The position numbers and the translations under genes are program-made. This document shows, one piece after another, positions 37,984-49,213 of a stretch of DNA of 64,000 nt. The stretch comes from Derxia gummosa DSM 723. Its GTDB lineage: Bacteria > Pseudomonadota > Gammaproteobacteria > Burkholderiales > Burkholderiaceae_E. Numbering within the stretch: the first letter of the stretch is position 1; each line of letters starts with the position of its first letter. Where the stretch lies: positions 705,776 to 769,775 of the forward strand of contig NZ_KI519499.1 in NCBI RefSeq assembly GCF_000482785.1, read 5' to 3'. Under the pieces are notes generated by a model. It had not been told where the DNA came from and made no database searches. It saw only the letters and a list, made by a program, of their open reading frames with translations.

Positions 37984-38469
37984 TCAGGCGGCGTACTGGA
38001 GCGCGCGCTTGCGCACGACATCGACAAGCCCGTGGCAGGCGTCGGATACGTAGGAGATGACGCGCTCGAAGCCGTCAGCCCCGCCGTAGTAGGGATCGGG
38101 GACAGTCGCCTCTTCGTTGTCGGTGGCAAAACGCATCATGAGCATGAGCTTGTGTGCGTACTGCTTGGGAGCGACATGCTGAAGCGCCGCGAGATTTTCC
38201 CAGTCCATCGCAAGGATGAGATCGAAATCTCGGAAGTCCTCCTTCGTGATCTGGCGCGCGCGCAGCATCGACAGGTCGACCGAATGCTTGCGAGCAGCAG
38301 CCTGGGCACGCGGATCGGGCGCTTCACCGACGTGATAGGCGTGGGTGCCGGCCGAATCGATTCTCACGAGATGCTCAAGATTGGCCTCCTGAATCATCGC
38401 CCGGAAGATGCCTTCTGCCGTGGGGGAACGGCAGATGTTGCCCATGCAAACGAAAAGAACCTTGGTCAT
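37984..38469 (-). CDS. Low-molecular-weight protein-tyrosine phosphatase
   Basis: A 161-aa LMW-PTP. The active-site loop VCMGNICRSPTAEG (CX5R) starts at residue 8 and the general acid lies in VPDPYYGGADGFE near residue 126. These cytoplasmic enzymes dephosphorylate tyrosine or small phospho-compounds. In betaproteobacteria this gene commonly precedes iscR, as here, 256 bp upstream. Start 38469 gives MTKVLFVCMGN. An AT-rich stretch upstream (38530-38660) is the likely promoter region. Confidence 0.95.
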   Translation of the reverse strand: MTKVLFVCMGNICRSPTAEGIFRAMIQEANLEHLVRIDSAGTHAYHVGEAPDPRAQAAARKHSVDLSMLRARQITKEDFRDFDLILAMDWENLAALQHVAPKQYAHKLMLMMRFATDNEEATVPDPYYGGADGFERVISYVSDACHGLVDVVRKRALQYAA

Positions 38470-38708
38470 GACTCGACTTTCAGGGCTTGACTGACCCTGC
38501 GCTAACCAAATTAGGGAAGAGCGGCGGATTGTAGCGGCGCGATGCCCAAAGATTAAGCACTTTTTGTGAGGCTTTGTTCTCAGATCGCGCAGGAATCAAT
38601 ACAAGTCATTGATTTCAAATGACTTTGTAGGCACCAAAATGGTGCGATTGCGCATCATGAACAGAAATCCTTCTGCCGAATCAGGCGTGAGAAATGCGCT
38701 TGAAAACT

Positions 38709-40787
<2,079 letters not shown>

Positions 40788-41024
40788 CGTCGGTATCTCC
40801 GCCGGATGTCGGCGCGGGCCGCAAGCCCGCCCGACACCCTGCGCTAAACTTCGCGCCCGGCCCTGCGGGGCCAGACCAATCGACCATTGTACGAACCGCC
40901 CCGGGGCGGTCACACCTCATTGCAGCGGCCATCCGTCGGCCCTGCTCCAGACCGCGAGGCCGCACGAGCCCGCGCGGCGCCACGAACGCCGAACCTGCCC
41001 CTGCTCTTACGGAGAAACCAAGCC

Positions 41025-42215
41025 ATGTCCGCATCCTTGTTCGCTGCCATCGACCTCGCCCCGCGCGACCCGATCCTGGGCCTCAACGAGGCGTTTGCCG
41101 CCGACAAGCGCGATACCAAGGTCAACCTCGGTGTCGGCGTGTACTACGACGATGCGGGCAAGATTCCGCTGCTGGCCGCCGTGCGCGAAGCCGAGAAGCT
41201 GCGCTTCGAGCAGGCCGCCGCCCGCGGCTATCTGCCGATCGAAGGCATCGCCGCCTATGACGCCGCCGTCGGCAAGCTGCTGTTCGGCGCCGAATCGCCG
41301 ATCGTGACCGAAGGCCGCCTCGTCACCGCCCAGGCCCTCGGCGGCACGGGCGCCCTCAAGATCGGCGCCGACTTCCTCAAGCGCTACTTCCCGGCCAGCA
41401 AGGTGCTCATCTCGAACCCGAGCTGGGAAAACCACCGCGCGCTGTTCGAGTCGGCCGGCTTCGAAGTCGGCACCTATGCCTACTACGTCTCGCCGACCGA
41501 CGGCGCCAACGTCGCCGGCATGCTGGCCGACCTGAAGGCCGCCGCGCCGCAGACCATCGTCGTGCTGCACGCCTGCTGCCACAACCCGACCGGCGTCGAT
41601 CTCACGGCCGACGACTGGAAGCAGGTGGTCGAAGTGGTCAAGGAACGCAACCTCATCGCCTTCCTCGACATCGCCTACCAGGGCTTCGGTGACGGCATCG
41701 ACGCCGACGCCGTGGCGGTGCGCCTGTTCGCCGACGCCGGCATCAGCTTCCTCGTCAGCAGCTCGTTCTCGAAGTCGTTCTCGCTGTACGGCGAGCGCGT
41801 CGGCGCGCTGACCGTGGTGGACGGCAGCAAGGACGAATCGGCCCGCGTGCTGAGCCAGCTCAAGCGCGTGATCCGCACCAACTACTCCAACCCGCCGACC
41901 CACGGCGGCACGGTCGTCGCCTCGGTGCTCAACACGCCCGAACTGCGCAAGCTGTGGGAAGACGAACTCGCCGGCATGCGCGACCGCATCAAGACGATGC
42001 GCGCGGGCCTGGCCGAAGGTCTGGGCGAGAAGTTCGCCTTCGTGACGCGCCAGCGCGGCATGTTCTCGTACACCGGCCTGAGCGCGGCGCAGGTCGAGCG
42101 CCTGAAGGAAGAGTTCGGCATCTACGCGGTGAGCAGCGGCCGGATCTGCGTCGCGGCGCTGAACAGCAAGAACCTCGGCTATGTGGTGGATGCGATCGGC
42201 AAGGTGGTTGCGTAA
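41025..42215 (+). CDS. Aspartate/aromatic aminotransferase (class I PLP)
   Basis: A 396-aa class I aminotransferase of the AspC/TyrB type. Motifs are KVNLGVGVYYDDAGKIPLL near the N-terminus, HACCHNPTGVDLTADDW, the aspartate stack DIAYQGFGDG and the PLP-binding SSSFSKSFSLYGERVGAL with the catalytic Lys; NYSNPPTHGG and SSGRICVAALN follow. It moves amino groups between glutamate and oxaloacetate or aromatic keto acids. GGAGA precedes ATG 41025 by 10 nt. The gene is divergent from uvrB. Whether aspartate or tyrosine/phenylalanine is preferred cannot be read here. Confidence 0.94.
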   Translation: MSASLFAAIDLAPRDPILGLNEAFAADKRDTKVNLGVGVYYDDAGKIPLLAAVREAEKLRFEQAAARGYLPIEGIAAYDAAVGKLLFGAESPIVTEGRLVTAQALGGTGALKIGADFLKRYFPASKVLISNPSWENHRALFESAGFEVGTYAYYVSPTDGANVAGMLADLKAAAPQTIVVLHACCHNPTGVDLTADDWKQVVEVVKERNLIAFLDIAYQGFGDGIDADAVAVRLFADAGISFLVSSSFSKSFSLYGERVGALTVVDGSKDESARVLSQLKRVIRTNYSNPPTHGGTVVASVLNTPELRKLWEDELAGMRDRIKTMRAGLAEGLGEKFAFVTRQRGMFSYTGLSAAQVERLKEEFGIYAVSSGRICVAALNSKNLGYVVDAIGKVVA

Positions 42216-42257
42216 GCAGCCCAGTCGCGGCGGCGTCTGCCGCTGTGGACTGAAATG

Positions 42258-42295
42258 AAAAAGCCGCCGAGCCCTCACGGGCCGGCGGCTTTTTC
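42258..42295. terminator. Intrinsic terminator between aminotransferase and oxidase genes
   Basis: AGCCGCCG (42262-42269) pairs with CGGCGGCT (42283-42290), and inner GCCC with GGGC; AAAAA before and TTTTT after make it bidirectional. It separates two convergent genes. Confidence 0.9.
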
Positions 42296-42394
42296 ATGGC
42301 TGGCGCCCCCGGCTAACTCGCGGAAACGGCCGGTATCTCAAATGGGCCGAGGAACGGCAGGCGCCCGCACGGGCACCTGCGCCTCTCTAAACCA

Positions 42395-44569
42395 TCACTG
42401 CACGACCGACGCCCCGCGCAGCAGCGCCGACTTCTCGCCCCTGCGCGTCGTCCGGCATTGCGCCGGATCGAGCACCCGCCCGTCCCGATCGCGGATCGCA
42501 TTCCACAGCCCGCCCGAGTTCTCCAGCCGCTCGGCGGCCTCATCCCGCAGGCTGTTGGCGGCAAGCCACCGCCCGCGCGTGAACGCGACCTTGCCGCTGC
42601 GATAGCCCAGGCCCAGCGGATCAACCCGCCGGCCGGCTTCCGCCAGTTGCTGCGCCGCCCTCACCTTCGCGCTCGCCACCGTGACGGGCGAGCCGACGCG
42701 CAGGATGGCCATCATCCCGTTGTCCTCGTGTTCGAGGATGTGGCAGTGGTAGACGAAGTTGCCGCGGATGTCCGACTCGTTGAAGTACATGCGCAGCGTC
42801 ACCGCCGGATAGGGGCCGGAGCCGCTCCACGCGGGCAGCTCGATCGTGTCGCGCAGCGCCATGCGGTCCATTTCCTGGGTCTGGGCGTCGGCCACGGGCA
42901 GGCGCGCGAGCACGCGGAAGCGGATCTGGTGGATGTGGAACACATGCGCCTCGGTCGCGCGGTTCTCGATGCGCCATTGCTGCACGGCGCCCGGCGGCAC
43001 CACGATCGACGGACCGTCACGCATGCCGAAGGCCTTTTCCGGACCCGGATCGGGATCGGTGCTGGCGTCCTCGGTGATGTAGAACTCGCCCGCGTCATCG
43101 TTCTGCGAGAAGTAGAGCGCGTGATGGCTCTTCGCCGCCGGTACGAGCGACGCCGTATCGACGAAGCGCGTGCGGCTCTGGCCGAGCGTGGTGCCGAAGG
43201 TGAGGCTGGTGGTGAGCAGGCTCAGCAGGCTCGGCGCCTGCACCCAGGCGAGCGTGCGCTGCGGGTTGGAGTCGGCGGCGGTCTCGTAGGCGAGGCTCAC
43301 GACTTCGGCGGTCTGGCCGATGAGCGGCGCGTCGATCACGAACTCGGCGCGGCCGCCCGGCGGCAGCAGCAGCTCGGTGCGCGGCAGCAGCTTGTCCGGC
43401 GATTCACCCAGACCAAGCAGCACGCCGAGCGGATTGAGCGGGTCGAACAGATAGCTGCCGCCCGCGCCCGCGAGCGGCACGCCGTCCATCGACGCGACCC
43501 AGAAGGTCTTGGGCGTGCCCGAGTAGCGCACCTGCAAGCGCACATAGCTGTCGGCCGAGGCATTGGCCACGCGCCAGAACTCGCGCCGGCCTTCCATCTT
43601 GATGACGCCCGGCGCGGCATAGCCGGCCACGCCGGCCGCCGTCGGCTGGAAGCGCGGCGACACCCAGTTGACCGACAGGTCCTTCCACGGCGGCACGACG
43701 GCCGGCCGCACCGACTTGCCGCCGTCCTGCGTGACGAGCAGCGTGCCGCCGGCGAGCAGCTTGTCGAGTTCGGCGTCGGTCGCGGGCTGGTTGAGCGCGT
43801 TGAAGATCGAGCGCTGGGTGCGCGGCAGGGCGCGGTCGGCCAGCACGTCGGGGCGCTCGATGTAGCTCACGCCCGAGGGCGCGGGGGCGCGGTCCTGATC
43901 GCGGATGATGAGCACGCGCTCGCGCAGGTTGCGCACGACGTTGGGCAGCTGCGCGGGGTTGTCCACGATGACCGCGCCGGTCATGCCGCCGAGCATCTGG
44001 TCCTGCGCGAGCGTGTGGATGTGCGGGTGGTACCAGTCCATGCCCGGCGGGCTGTTGGACGGGAAGCGCATGTCGTAGGTCCAGCTGCCGCCGGGCTGGA
44101 CGACGGTGGTGATCACCTCGTCGGAGCCGCAGCCGGGCATGGCGCTGGTGCCGTGCATGTGCAGGTTGAACGCGAAGCTGCGCATCACCGCCTCAGGCGT
44201 GCAGGGCGTGCCGAGCGCCGGGTTCCAGGCGTGGGCCGCCGTGATGGGCGTGGACGGCATGTGGTTCTCGGCCGTGAAGCCGATGCGCTCGCCCGGCTTG
44301 AGCCGGATGACCGGCGCCTCGCGCGTGCGCCCGTACACGTCGGTGTGCAGCAGGCAGTAGCGGCCGGTGATGTTGCCGCCCGACGGATCGCCGTCGAACC
44401 AGGCGGCGAGCTTGCCGCCGACCACGCCGTTGCTGGCGTAGATCATGGGCGGATCGTTGATGACACTGCCAGCCGCGGGCTTGGCCGGGCATTGCCCGGC
44501 GCTGGCTAGCGAGGAGGCGACTGCCAGCCCGAGGCCGGCGAGCCACCGCAAGGCGGTCTGTTGCTTCAT
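42395..44569 (-). CDS. Multicopper oxidase, secreted
   Basis: A 724-aa periplasmic multicopper oxidase with an N-terminal signal peptide (residues 1-25, LAVASSLASAG). Four copper-ligand motifs are seen: NLHMHGTSAM near residue 138, MDWYHPHIHTLAQDQMLGG near 180, HVFHIHQIRF near 560, and YHCHILEHEDNGMM near 627 with the type 1 Met ligand. Such enzymes oxidise metals or organics with reduction of oxygen to water, commonly giving copper or manganese protection. The region between cupredoxin domains is long. Its SD (AGGGA, upstream of ATG 44569) is in a leader hairpin. Substrate is unknown. Confidence 0.88.
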   Translation of the reverse strand: MKQQTALRWLAGLGLAVASSLASAGQCPAKPAAGSVINDPPMIYASNGVVGGKLAAWFDGDPSGGNITGRYCLLHTDVYGRTREAPVIRLKPGERIGFTAENHMPSTPITAAHAWNPALGTPCTPEAVMRSFAFNLHMHGTSAMPGCGSDEVITTVVQPGGSWTYDMRFPSNSPPGMDWYHPHIHTLAQDQMLGGMTGAVIVDNPAQLPNVVRNLRERVLIIRDQDRAPAPSGVSYIERPDVLADRALPRTQRSIFNALNQPATDAELDKLLAGGTLLVTQDGGKSVRPAVVPPWKDLSVNWVSPRFQPTAAGVAGYAAPGVIKMEGRREFWRVANASADSYVRLQVRYSGTPKTFWVASMDGVPLAGAGGSYLFDPLNPLGVLLGLGESPDKLLPRTELLLPPGGRAEFVIDAPLIGQTAEVVSLAYETAADSNPQRTLAWVQAPSLLSLLTTSLTFGTTLGQSRTRFVDTASLVPAAKSHHALYFSQNDDAGEFYITEDASTDPDPGPEKAFGMRDGPSIVVPPGAVQQWRIENRATEAHVFHIHQIRFRVLARLPVADAQTQEMDRMALRDTIELPAWSGSGPYPAVTLRMYFNESDIRGNFVYHCHILEHEDNGMMAILRVGSPVTVASAKVRAAQQLAEAGRRVDPLGLGYRSGKVAFTRGRWLAANSLRDEAAERLENSGGLWNAIRDRDGRVLDPAQCRTTRRGEKSALLRGASVVQ

Positions 44570-44574
44570 TTTTT

Positions 44575-44623
44575 CCCTGATATCTGCGGTTTGTTACTAA
44601 GAAAAACCTGCAGACGATCAGGG
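44575..44623 (-). promoter_or_regulatory. Leader hairpin covering the multicopper oxidase ribosome-binding site
   Basis: In the 5' leader, CCCTGAT, TCTGC and GGTTT (44575-44592) pair with AAACC, GCAGA and ATCAGGG (44604-44623) in a stem of about 17 bp with small bulges and an 11-14 nt AT-rich loop. On the transcript the 3' arm contains AGGGA, the SD of the oxidase. Pairing would hide it, so the hairpin may control translation. Seen by eye; energy was not computed. Confidence 0.5.
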
Positions 44624-44718
44624 GAAAGACGATGAAGAACTAGATGGACTTCCTAGAAAAGACAGCCATCCGGACCGACGGACGCTTGCGCATCACGAGC
44701 GGCCATCAGTCCGGGGCA

Positions 44719-45570
44719 TCAGGCGTAGCTGTAGAAGCCCTTGCCCGTCTTGCGGCCCAGATAGCCGGCCGCGACCATTTCCTTGAGCAGCGGCGCCGGG
44801 CGGTACTTGGGATCGTTCAGGCCGTTGTAGAAGACCTCCATGATCGCCAGCAGGGTGTCGAGGCCGATCAGGTCGGCCAGCGCCAGCGGGCCCATCGGCT
44901 GGCCGCAGCCGAGCTTCATGCCGGTGTCGATTTCCTCGGCGCTCGCCAGGCCCTCGCTCAGCACGAAGATCGCCTCGTTGATCATCGGGCAGAGGATGCG
45001 GTTGACGACGAAGCCGGGGTGGTTCTTGACCGAGATCGGCGTCTTGCCGACGGCCTTGGCATAGGCCTCGGCCACGGCGAAGGTCGCGTCGGTGGTTTGC
45101 AGGCCGCGGATCAGCTCGACCAGCGCCATCAGCGGCACCGGGTTGAAGAAGTGCACGCCGATGAAGCGCTCGGGCTTGGCGAGCGTGGCGGCCAGCTTGG
45201 TGATCGAGATCGACGAGGTGTTGGTGGCGATGACGGTCTCGGGGCCGACGGCATCCTCGATCATCTTGAGGATCTTGACCTTGAGGCCTTCGTTCTCGGT
45301 CGCGGCCTCGACCACCATGTCCACGCCCGCGAGGTCGGCATAGCTCGTCGTGCCCTTGATGCGCGCGACGGCGGCGGCGGCGGCCTCGGCGGTGAGCTTT
45401 TCCTTCTTGACGAGCTTGTCGAGGCTGCCCGACAGCGTCTTGATGCCGCGCGCGACGGCCTCGTCGGAGATGTCGACGAGCACCACGTCGATGCCGGCAA
45501 GCGCCGTCACCTGCGCGATGCCGTTGCCCATGGTGCCGGCGCCAATCACGCCCAGTTTGCTGATCGTCAT
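44719..45570 (-). CDS. 3-hydroxybutyryl-CoA dehydrogenase
   Basis: A 283-aa short 3-hydroxyacyl-CoA dehydrogenase. The NAD site is [33 protein letters not shown] is near residue 115, and [17 protein letters not shown] plus [15 protein letters not shown] are the family signature. It oxidises 3-hydroxybutyryl-CoA to acetoacetyl-CoA, linking to fatty acid or PHB metabolism. AGGAG lies before ATG 45570. No partner gene is adjacent. Confidence 0.94.
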   Translation of the reverse strand: MTISKLGVIGAGTMGNGIAQVTALAGIDVVLVDISDEAVARGIKTLSGSLDKLVKKEKLTAEAAAAAVARIKGTTSYADLAGVDMVVEAATENEGLKVKILKMIEDAVGPETVIATNTSSISITKLAATLAKPERFIGVHFFNPVPLMALVELIRGLQTTDATFAVAEAYAKAVGKTPISVKNHPGFVVNRILCPMINEAIFVLSEGLASAEEIDTGMKLGCGQPMGPLALADLIGLDTLLAIMEVFYNGLNDPKYRPAPLLKEMVAAGYLGRKTGKGFYSYA

Positions 45571-45723
45571 GCGAGTTCTCCTGTTGTGAATCCGAATCCG
45601 GGTTAGAGACAGAACGCTATTGTGCAATGCATCCAGACGCCACCGTATTGATGCGTGATGGCGGTTTGCCTGGCTTCCCTTGCGCGGTGTCGGGCCAGGA
45701 CCGAGCGGTGACCGCGTCGGCCA

Positions 45724-46818
45724 TCAACCAGCCTTGCCGCGCCGCATTGCCGGCGCAAGCCATGCCTCCGCCGCCGCCGACACCTCGCCCGCGCCCTCGG
45801 CGTCATAACCCGCGAGCGCGTCGGTCGCCACGCGGAAAGCCGGACTGCGCAGCACATCCAGCACCCTGACAACGGCCGGTGACTCCAGCGTTGCGGCATC
45901 GCAAAGAAGAAAGTAGCGCTCGTTGTGCAGCGGGATGAAGTCGAGCCCGAAGCGCCGCGCCGGCGTCTCGACGCCGAAGGCCGCGTCGGCCATGCCGCTC
46001 GCCACATAGGCCGCGACGGCCGCATGCGTGAATTCGCTCTGCTGGTAGCCGTCGATGCGCCGCGCCTGCACCTTCGCCTGCTTGAGCAGCAGGTCGAGCA
46101 GCAGCCGCGTGCCCGAGCCGGGCTGGCGGTTGACGAAGCGCACGCCGTTGCGCGCGAGGTCGGCCAGCTCGTAGATCTTGCGCGGATTGCCGGGCGCCAC
46201 CATCAGCCCCTGGCGCCGCGTCGCCACATGCACGAGCCGCTGGCGCTCGCCGCCGAGCGCCGAGCCGTAATGCCGCCGCGCCGCCGCCTCCTGCTCGCCG
46301 ATCGGCAGATGCATGCCCGCCAGCTCGCAATGCCCGTTGCGCAGCGCGCCCAGCGCCTCCTCGGCCGAGCAGTACTTGAGCTCGACCGCGATGTCGGCGG
46401 CGGTCGCCTGCGCATGCAGCACCTCCATCGCGAAACCGTGGCTCGCATGGATGCGCAGCCCCGACGGCTGGGCCGACAGCGTGCGCCGCAGCTCGACCTC
46501 GATTTCGGAGCCGAGCATGTCGAGCGCCGGCGACAGCCGCGCGTCGATGCGGCGATCGGCCCAGACCAGCCGCTCGCCCAGCGCGGTGAGCGTCGAGCCC
46601 TTGCCGCGCTCCATGAGCACGAGCGGCGCGCCGAGGCCGGCCTCGGCCTCGCGCAGCAGGCCCCAGGCGTGGCGGTAGCTGAGGCCGATCGCCTCGCAGC
46701 CGGCGAGCAGGCTGCCGCGCTCGTGCACGGCGCCGAGCAGCTCGATCAGGCGTTGCGGCAGCTCGGTGCCGTCGGTGCGCCGGATCGTCCAGCGCGGGCG
46801 GATGAGAATCTTGAACAT
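45724..46818 (-). CDS. FdsR-type regulator: ModE/LysR-like HTH plus periplasmic-binding-like domain
   Basis: A 364-aa regulator. Residues about 15-110 form a ModE-like winged helix (IELLGAVHERGSLLAGCEAIGLSYRHAWGLLREAEAGLG), and the C-terminal 240 residues form a type 2 periplasmic-binding-like domain (LRIHASHGFAMEVLHA...NRQPGSGTRLLLDLLL). This is the architecture of proteins next to fds operons, where they control formate dehydrogenase; the binding domain is related to molybdate-binding proteins. It is divergent from fdsG. The start at 46818 (MFKILIRPRW) lacks a good ribosome-binding site; ATG 46827 is possible. Effector identity (molybdate or formate) is inferred. Confidence 0.8.
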   Translation of the reverse strand: MFKILIRPRWTIRRTDGTELPQRLIELLGAVHERGSLLAGCEAIGLSYRHAWGLLREAEAGLGAPLVLMERGKGSTLTALGERLVWADRRIDARLSPALDMLGSEIEVELRRTLSAQPSGLRIHASHGFAMEVLHAQATAADIAVELKYCSAEEALGALRNGHCELAGMHLPIGEQEAAARRHYGSALGGERQRLVHVATRRQGLMVAPGNPRKIYELADLARNGVRFVNRQPGSGTRLLLDLLLKQAKVQARRIDGYQQSEFTHAAVAAYVASGMADAAFGVETPARRFGLDFIPLHNERYFLLCDAATLESPAVVRVLDVLRSPAFRVATDALAGYDAEGAGEVSAAAEAWLAPAMRRGKAG

Positions 46819-46981
46819 GGCCCGCATCATATGCTTTCGACAGCCTATAAATGCGCTCACATCCGCTTATTGCGACCACGGCAGGCGCTGACTACAGTCC
46901 GGCCCGGAGACACCGGCCAATATGAAGCCGGCAACACATGACGCTCCGCAGCAAATGCGCGGGCGCCCGGGAGCCATTGCC

Positions 46982-47452
46982 ATGAAGCTCGACCTCGACG
47001 CACTGCGCGCGCTCATCGCGACGCATGCCGACACCCCCGGCGGCCTGATGCCCGCCCTCCATGCCGTCCAGGCCGCCATCGGCCACGTCCCGCCGGAAGT
47101 CGTGCCGCTGCTGGCCGACACCTTCAACCTTTCGCGGGCCGAGGTGCATGGGGTCGTCACCTTCTATCACCACTTCCGCCAGACGCCGCCGGGCCTGCAC
47201 CAGATCGAGGTGTGCCGCGCCGAGTCCTGCCAGGCGATGGGCTCCGACGCGCTCGAAGCGCATGTCGAGCACAAGCTCGGCTGCAAGCACCACGACAAGT
47301 CGGCCGACGGCCGCTGGTCGCTGGAGCCGGTGTACTGCCTCGGCCTGTGCGCGATGTCGCCGGCGATCGCCATCGACGGCCAGCCGCATGCGCGCATGAC
47401 GCCCGAGAAGTTCGACCGCCTCGTCGCCGCGCTCGGCGACGGCGCGCAGTGA
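46982..47452 (+). CDS. fdsG: NAD-dependent formate dehydrogenase gamma subunit
   Basis: A 156-aa NuoE-like subunit. The fold is shown by GGLMPALHAVQAAIGHVPPEV, AEVHGVVTFYHHFRQTPPG and the [2Fe-2S] ligands CRAESCQAMG and VYCLGLCAMSP. It passes electrons in the soluble Fds complex. Start 46982 is preceded by GGGAG 8 nt upstream; ATG 46922 is an alternative. First gene of the fds operon, divergent from the regulator gene. Confidence 0.93.
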   Translation: MKLDLDALRALIATHADTPGGLMPALHAVQAAIGHVPPEVVPLLADTFNLSRAEVHGVVTFYHHFRQTPPGLHQIEVCRAESCQAMGSDALEAHVEHKLGCKHHDKSADGRWSLEPVYCLGLCAMSPAIAIDGQPHARMTPEKFDRLVAALGDGAQ

Positions 47453-47531
47453 CGCCGGGCCGGCACGCGGCAATCGCCGCCGGCGCCGCCCACGCCCGCC
47501 GCCGCATCCGCACCGAATTCCAGGAGCCGTC

Positions 47532-49127
47532 ATGAGCATCCATCACCACGATCCCCTCGCCGCGCCCGTCGTGTACGTGCCGCGCGATTCCGCCGCGCTC
47601 GCCGTCGGCGCCGACGCGGTCGCCAAGGCCATCGCCGACGAGGCCCACAAGCGCGGCCTTGAAGTGCGCATCGTGCGCAACGGCTCGCGCGGGCTGTTCT
47701 GGCTTGAAACCCTTGTCGAGGTGCTAACCGCCGAGGGCCGCGTGGCCTACGGCCCGGTCGACGCGCTCGACGTGCCGTCGCTGTTCGACGCCGGCTTCCT
47801 CAAGGGCGGCGCGCATGCGCTCGGCCACGGCCTCACCGAGCAGATCCCGTATCTGGCGAAGCAGGAACGCCTGACCTTCGCGCGCATGGGCATCACCGAT
47901 CCGCTGTCGATCGCCGATTACGAAGCCCACGGCGGCATGGCCGGCCTGCGCCGCGCCATCACCCTCACGCCCGAAGAAATCGTGAAGGAAGTGACCGACT
48001 CCGGTCTGCGCGGTCGGGGCGGCGCGGCCTTCCCGGCCGGCATCAAGTGGAACACCGTGCTCAAGGCCCAGGCCGACCAGAAGTACGTCGTCTGCAATGC
48101 CGACGAGGGCGATTCCGGCACCTTCAGCGACCGCATGACGATGGAGGGCGACCCCTTCATGCTCATCGAGGGCGTGGCGATCGCCGGCCTCGCGGTGGGC
48201 GCGACGCGCGGCTACATCTACATCCGCTCCGAGTACCCGCACGCGCTCGCCACCATGGACGAGGCGATCCGCCGCGCCGAGGAATGCGGCTGGCTCGGCG
48301 AGAACGTCGCCGGCTCGGGCCGCGCCTTCCGGCTCGAAACCCGCAAGGCCGCCGGCGCCTATGTGTGCGGCGAGGAAACCGCGATGCTCGAAAGCATCGA
48401 GGGCAAGCGCGGCGTGGTGCGCGCCAAGCCGCCGATCCCGGCGCTCGTGGGCCTGTTCGGCCAGCCGACCGTCATCAACAACGTCATCAGCCTCGCCTCG
48501 GTGCCGATCATCCTGGCGAAGGGCGCGCAGTTCTACCGCGACTACGGCATGGGCCGCTCGCACGGCACGCTGCCCTTCCAGCTGGCGGGCAACATCCGGC
48601 ACGGCGGGCTGATCGAGAAGGCCTTCGGCATCACGTTGCGCGAACTGATGTTCGACTTCGGCGGCGGCAGCGCGAGCGGCCGGCCGATCAAGGCGGTGCA
48701 GGTGGGCGGCCCGCTCGGCGCCTATCTGCCCGAGTCGCAGTGGGACATCCCGCTCGACTACGAGCAGTACGCGGCGGTCGGCGCCGTCGTCGGCCACGGC
48801 GGCATCGTCGTGCATGACGACCGCGCCGACATGAGCCGGCTCGCGCGCTACGCGATGGAATTCTGCGTGGCCGAGAGCTGCGGCAAGTGCACGCCCTGCC
48901 GCATCGGCTCGACGCGCGGCGTCGAGGTCATCGACCGCCTCAAGGCCGCCGATACGCCCGAGAAGCACGAGCAGCAGACCGAGCTGCTGCGCGACCTCTG
49001 CGACACGATGCTTGCCGGCTCGCTGTGCGCGATGGGCGGCATGACGCCCTACCCCGTGCTGTCGGCGCTCAAGCACTTTCCGGCCGATTTCGCGGCCCAA
49101 CCGGCGCAGGCCAAGCAGCCCGCCTGA
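47532..49127 (+). CDS. fdsB: NAD-dependent formate dehydrogenase beta subunit
   Basis: A 531-aa NuoF-like flavoprotein. The NAD/FMN region is GLRGRGGAAFPAGIKWNTVL near residue 158 and CNADEGDSGTFSDR; CGEETAMLESIEG and VGLFGQPTVINNV follow, and ESCGKCTPCRIGSTR holds the N3-type [4Fe-4S] ligands. An N-terminal thioredoxin-like domain of about 110 residues precedes. It carries FMN and reduces NAD with electrons from FdsA. AGGAG lies before ATG 47532. Confidence 0.95.
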   Translation: MSIHHHDPLAAPVVYVPRDSAALAVGADAVAKAIADEAHKRGLEVRIVRNGSRGLFWLETLVEVLTAEGRVAYGPVDALDVPSLFDAGFLKGGAHALGHGLTEQIPYLAKQERLTFARMGITDPLSIADYEAHGGMAGLRRAITLTPEEIVKEVTDSGLRGRGGAAFPAGIKWNTVLKAQADQKYVVCNADEGDSGTFSDRMTMEGDPFMLIEGVAIAGLAVGATRGYIYIRSEYPHALATMDEAIRRAEECGWLGENVAGSGRAFRLETRKAAGAYVCGEETAMLESIEGKRGVVRAKPPIPALVGLFGQPTVINNVISLASVPIILAKGAQFYRDYGMGRSHGTLPFQLAGNIRHGGLIEKAFGITLRELMFDFGGGSASGRPIKAVQVGGPLGAYLPESQWDIPLDYEQYAAVGAVVGHGGIVVHDDRADMSRLARYAMEFCVAESCGKCTPCRIGSTRGVEVIDRLKAADTPEKHEQQTELLRDLCDTMLAGSLCAMGGMTPYPVLSALKHFPADFAAQPAQAKQPA

Positions 49128-49213
49128 TGCGACGCGGGCCGCGCCGGCGCGCGCGGCCTCACCCCATTGCCCGGCATGACGGCCGCCGAAGCGCCGTCGG
49201 AGGAGACAGAACC

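Noticed and set aside
40788-41024. LexA (SOS) box between uvrB and the aminotransferase
   Set aside because: No CTG-N10-CAG or similar dyad was found in the region.
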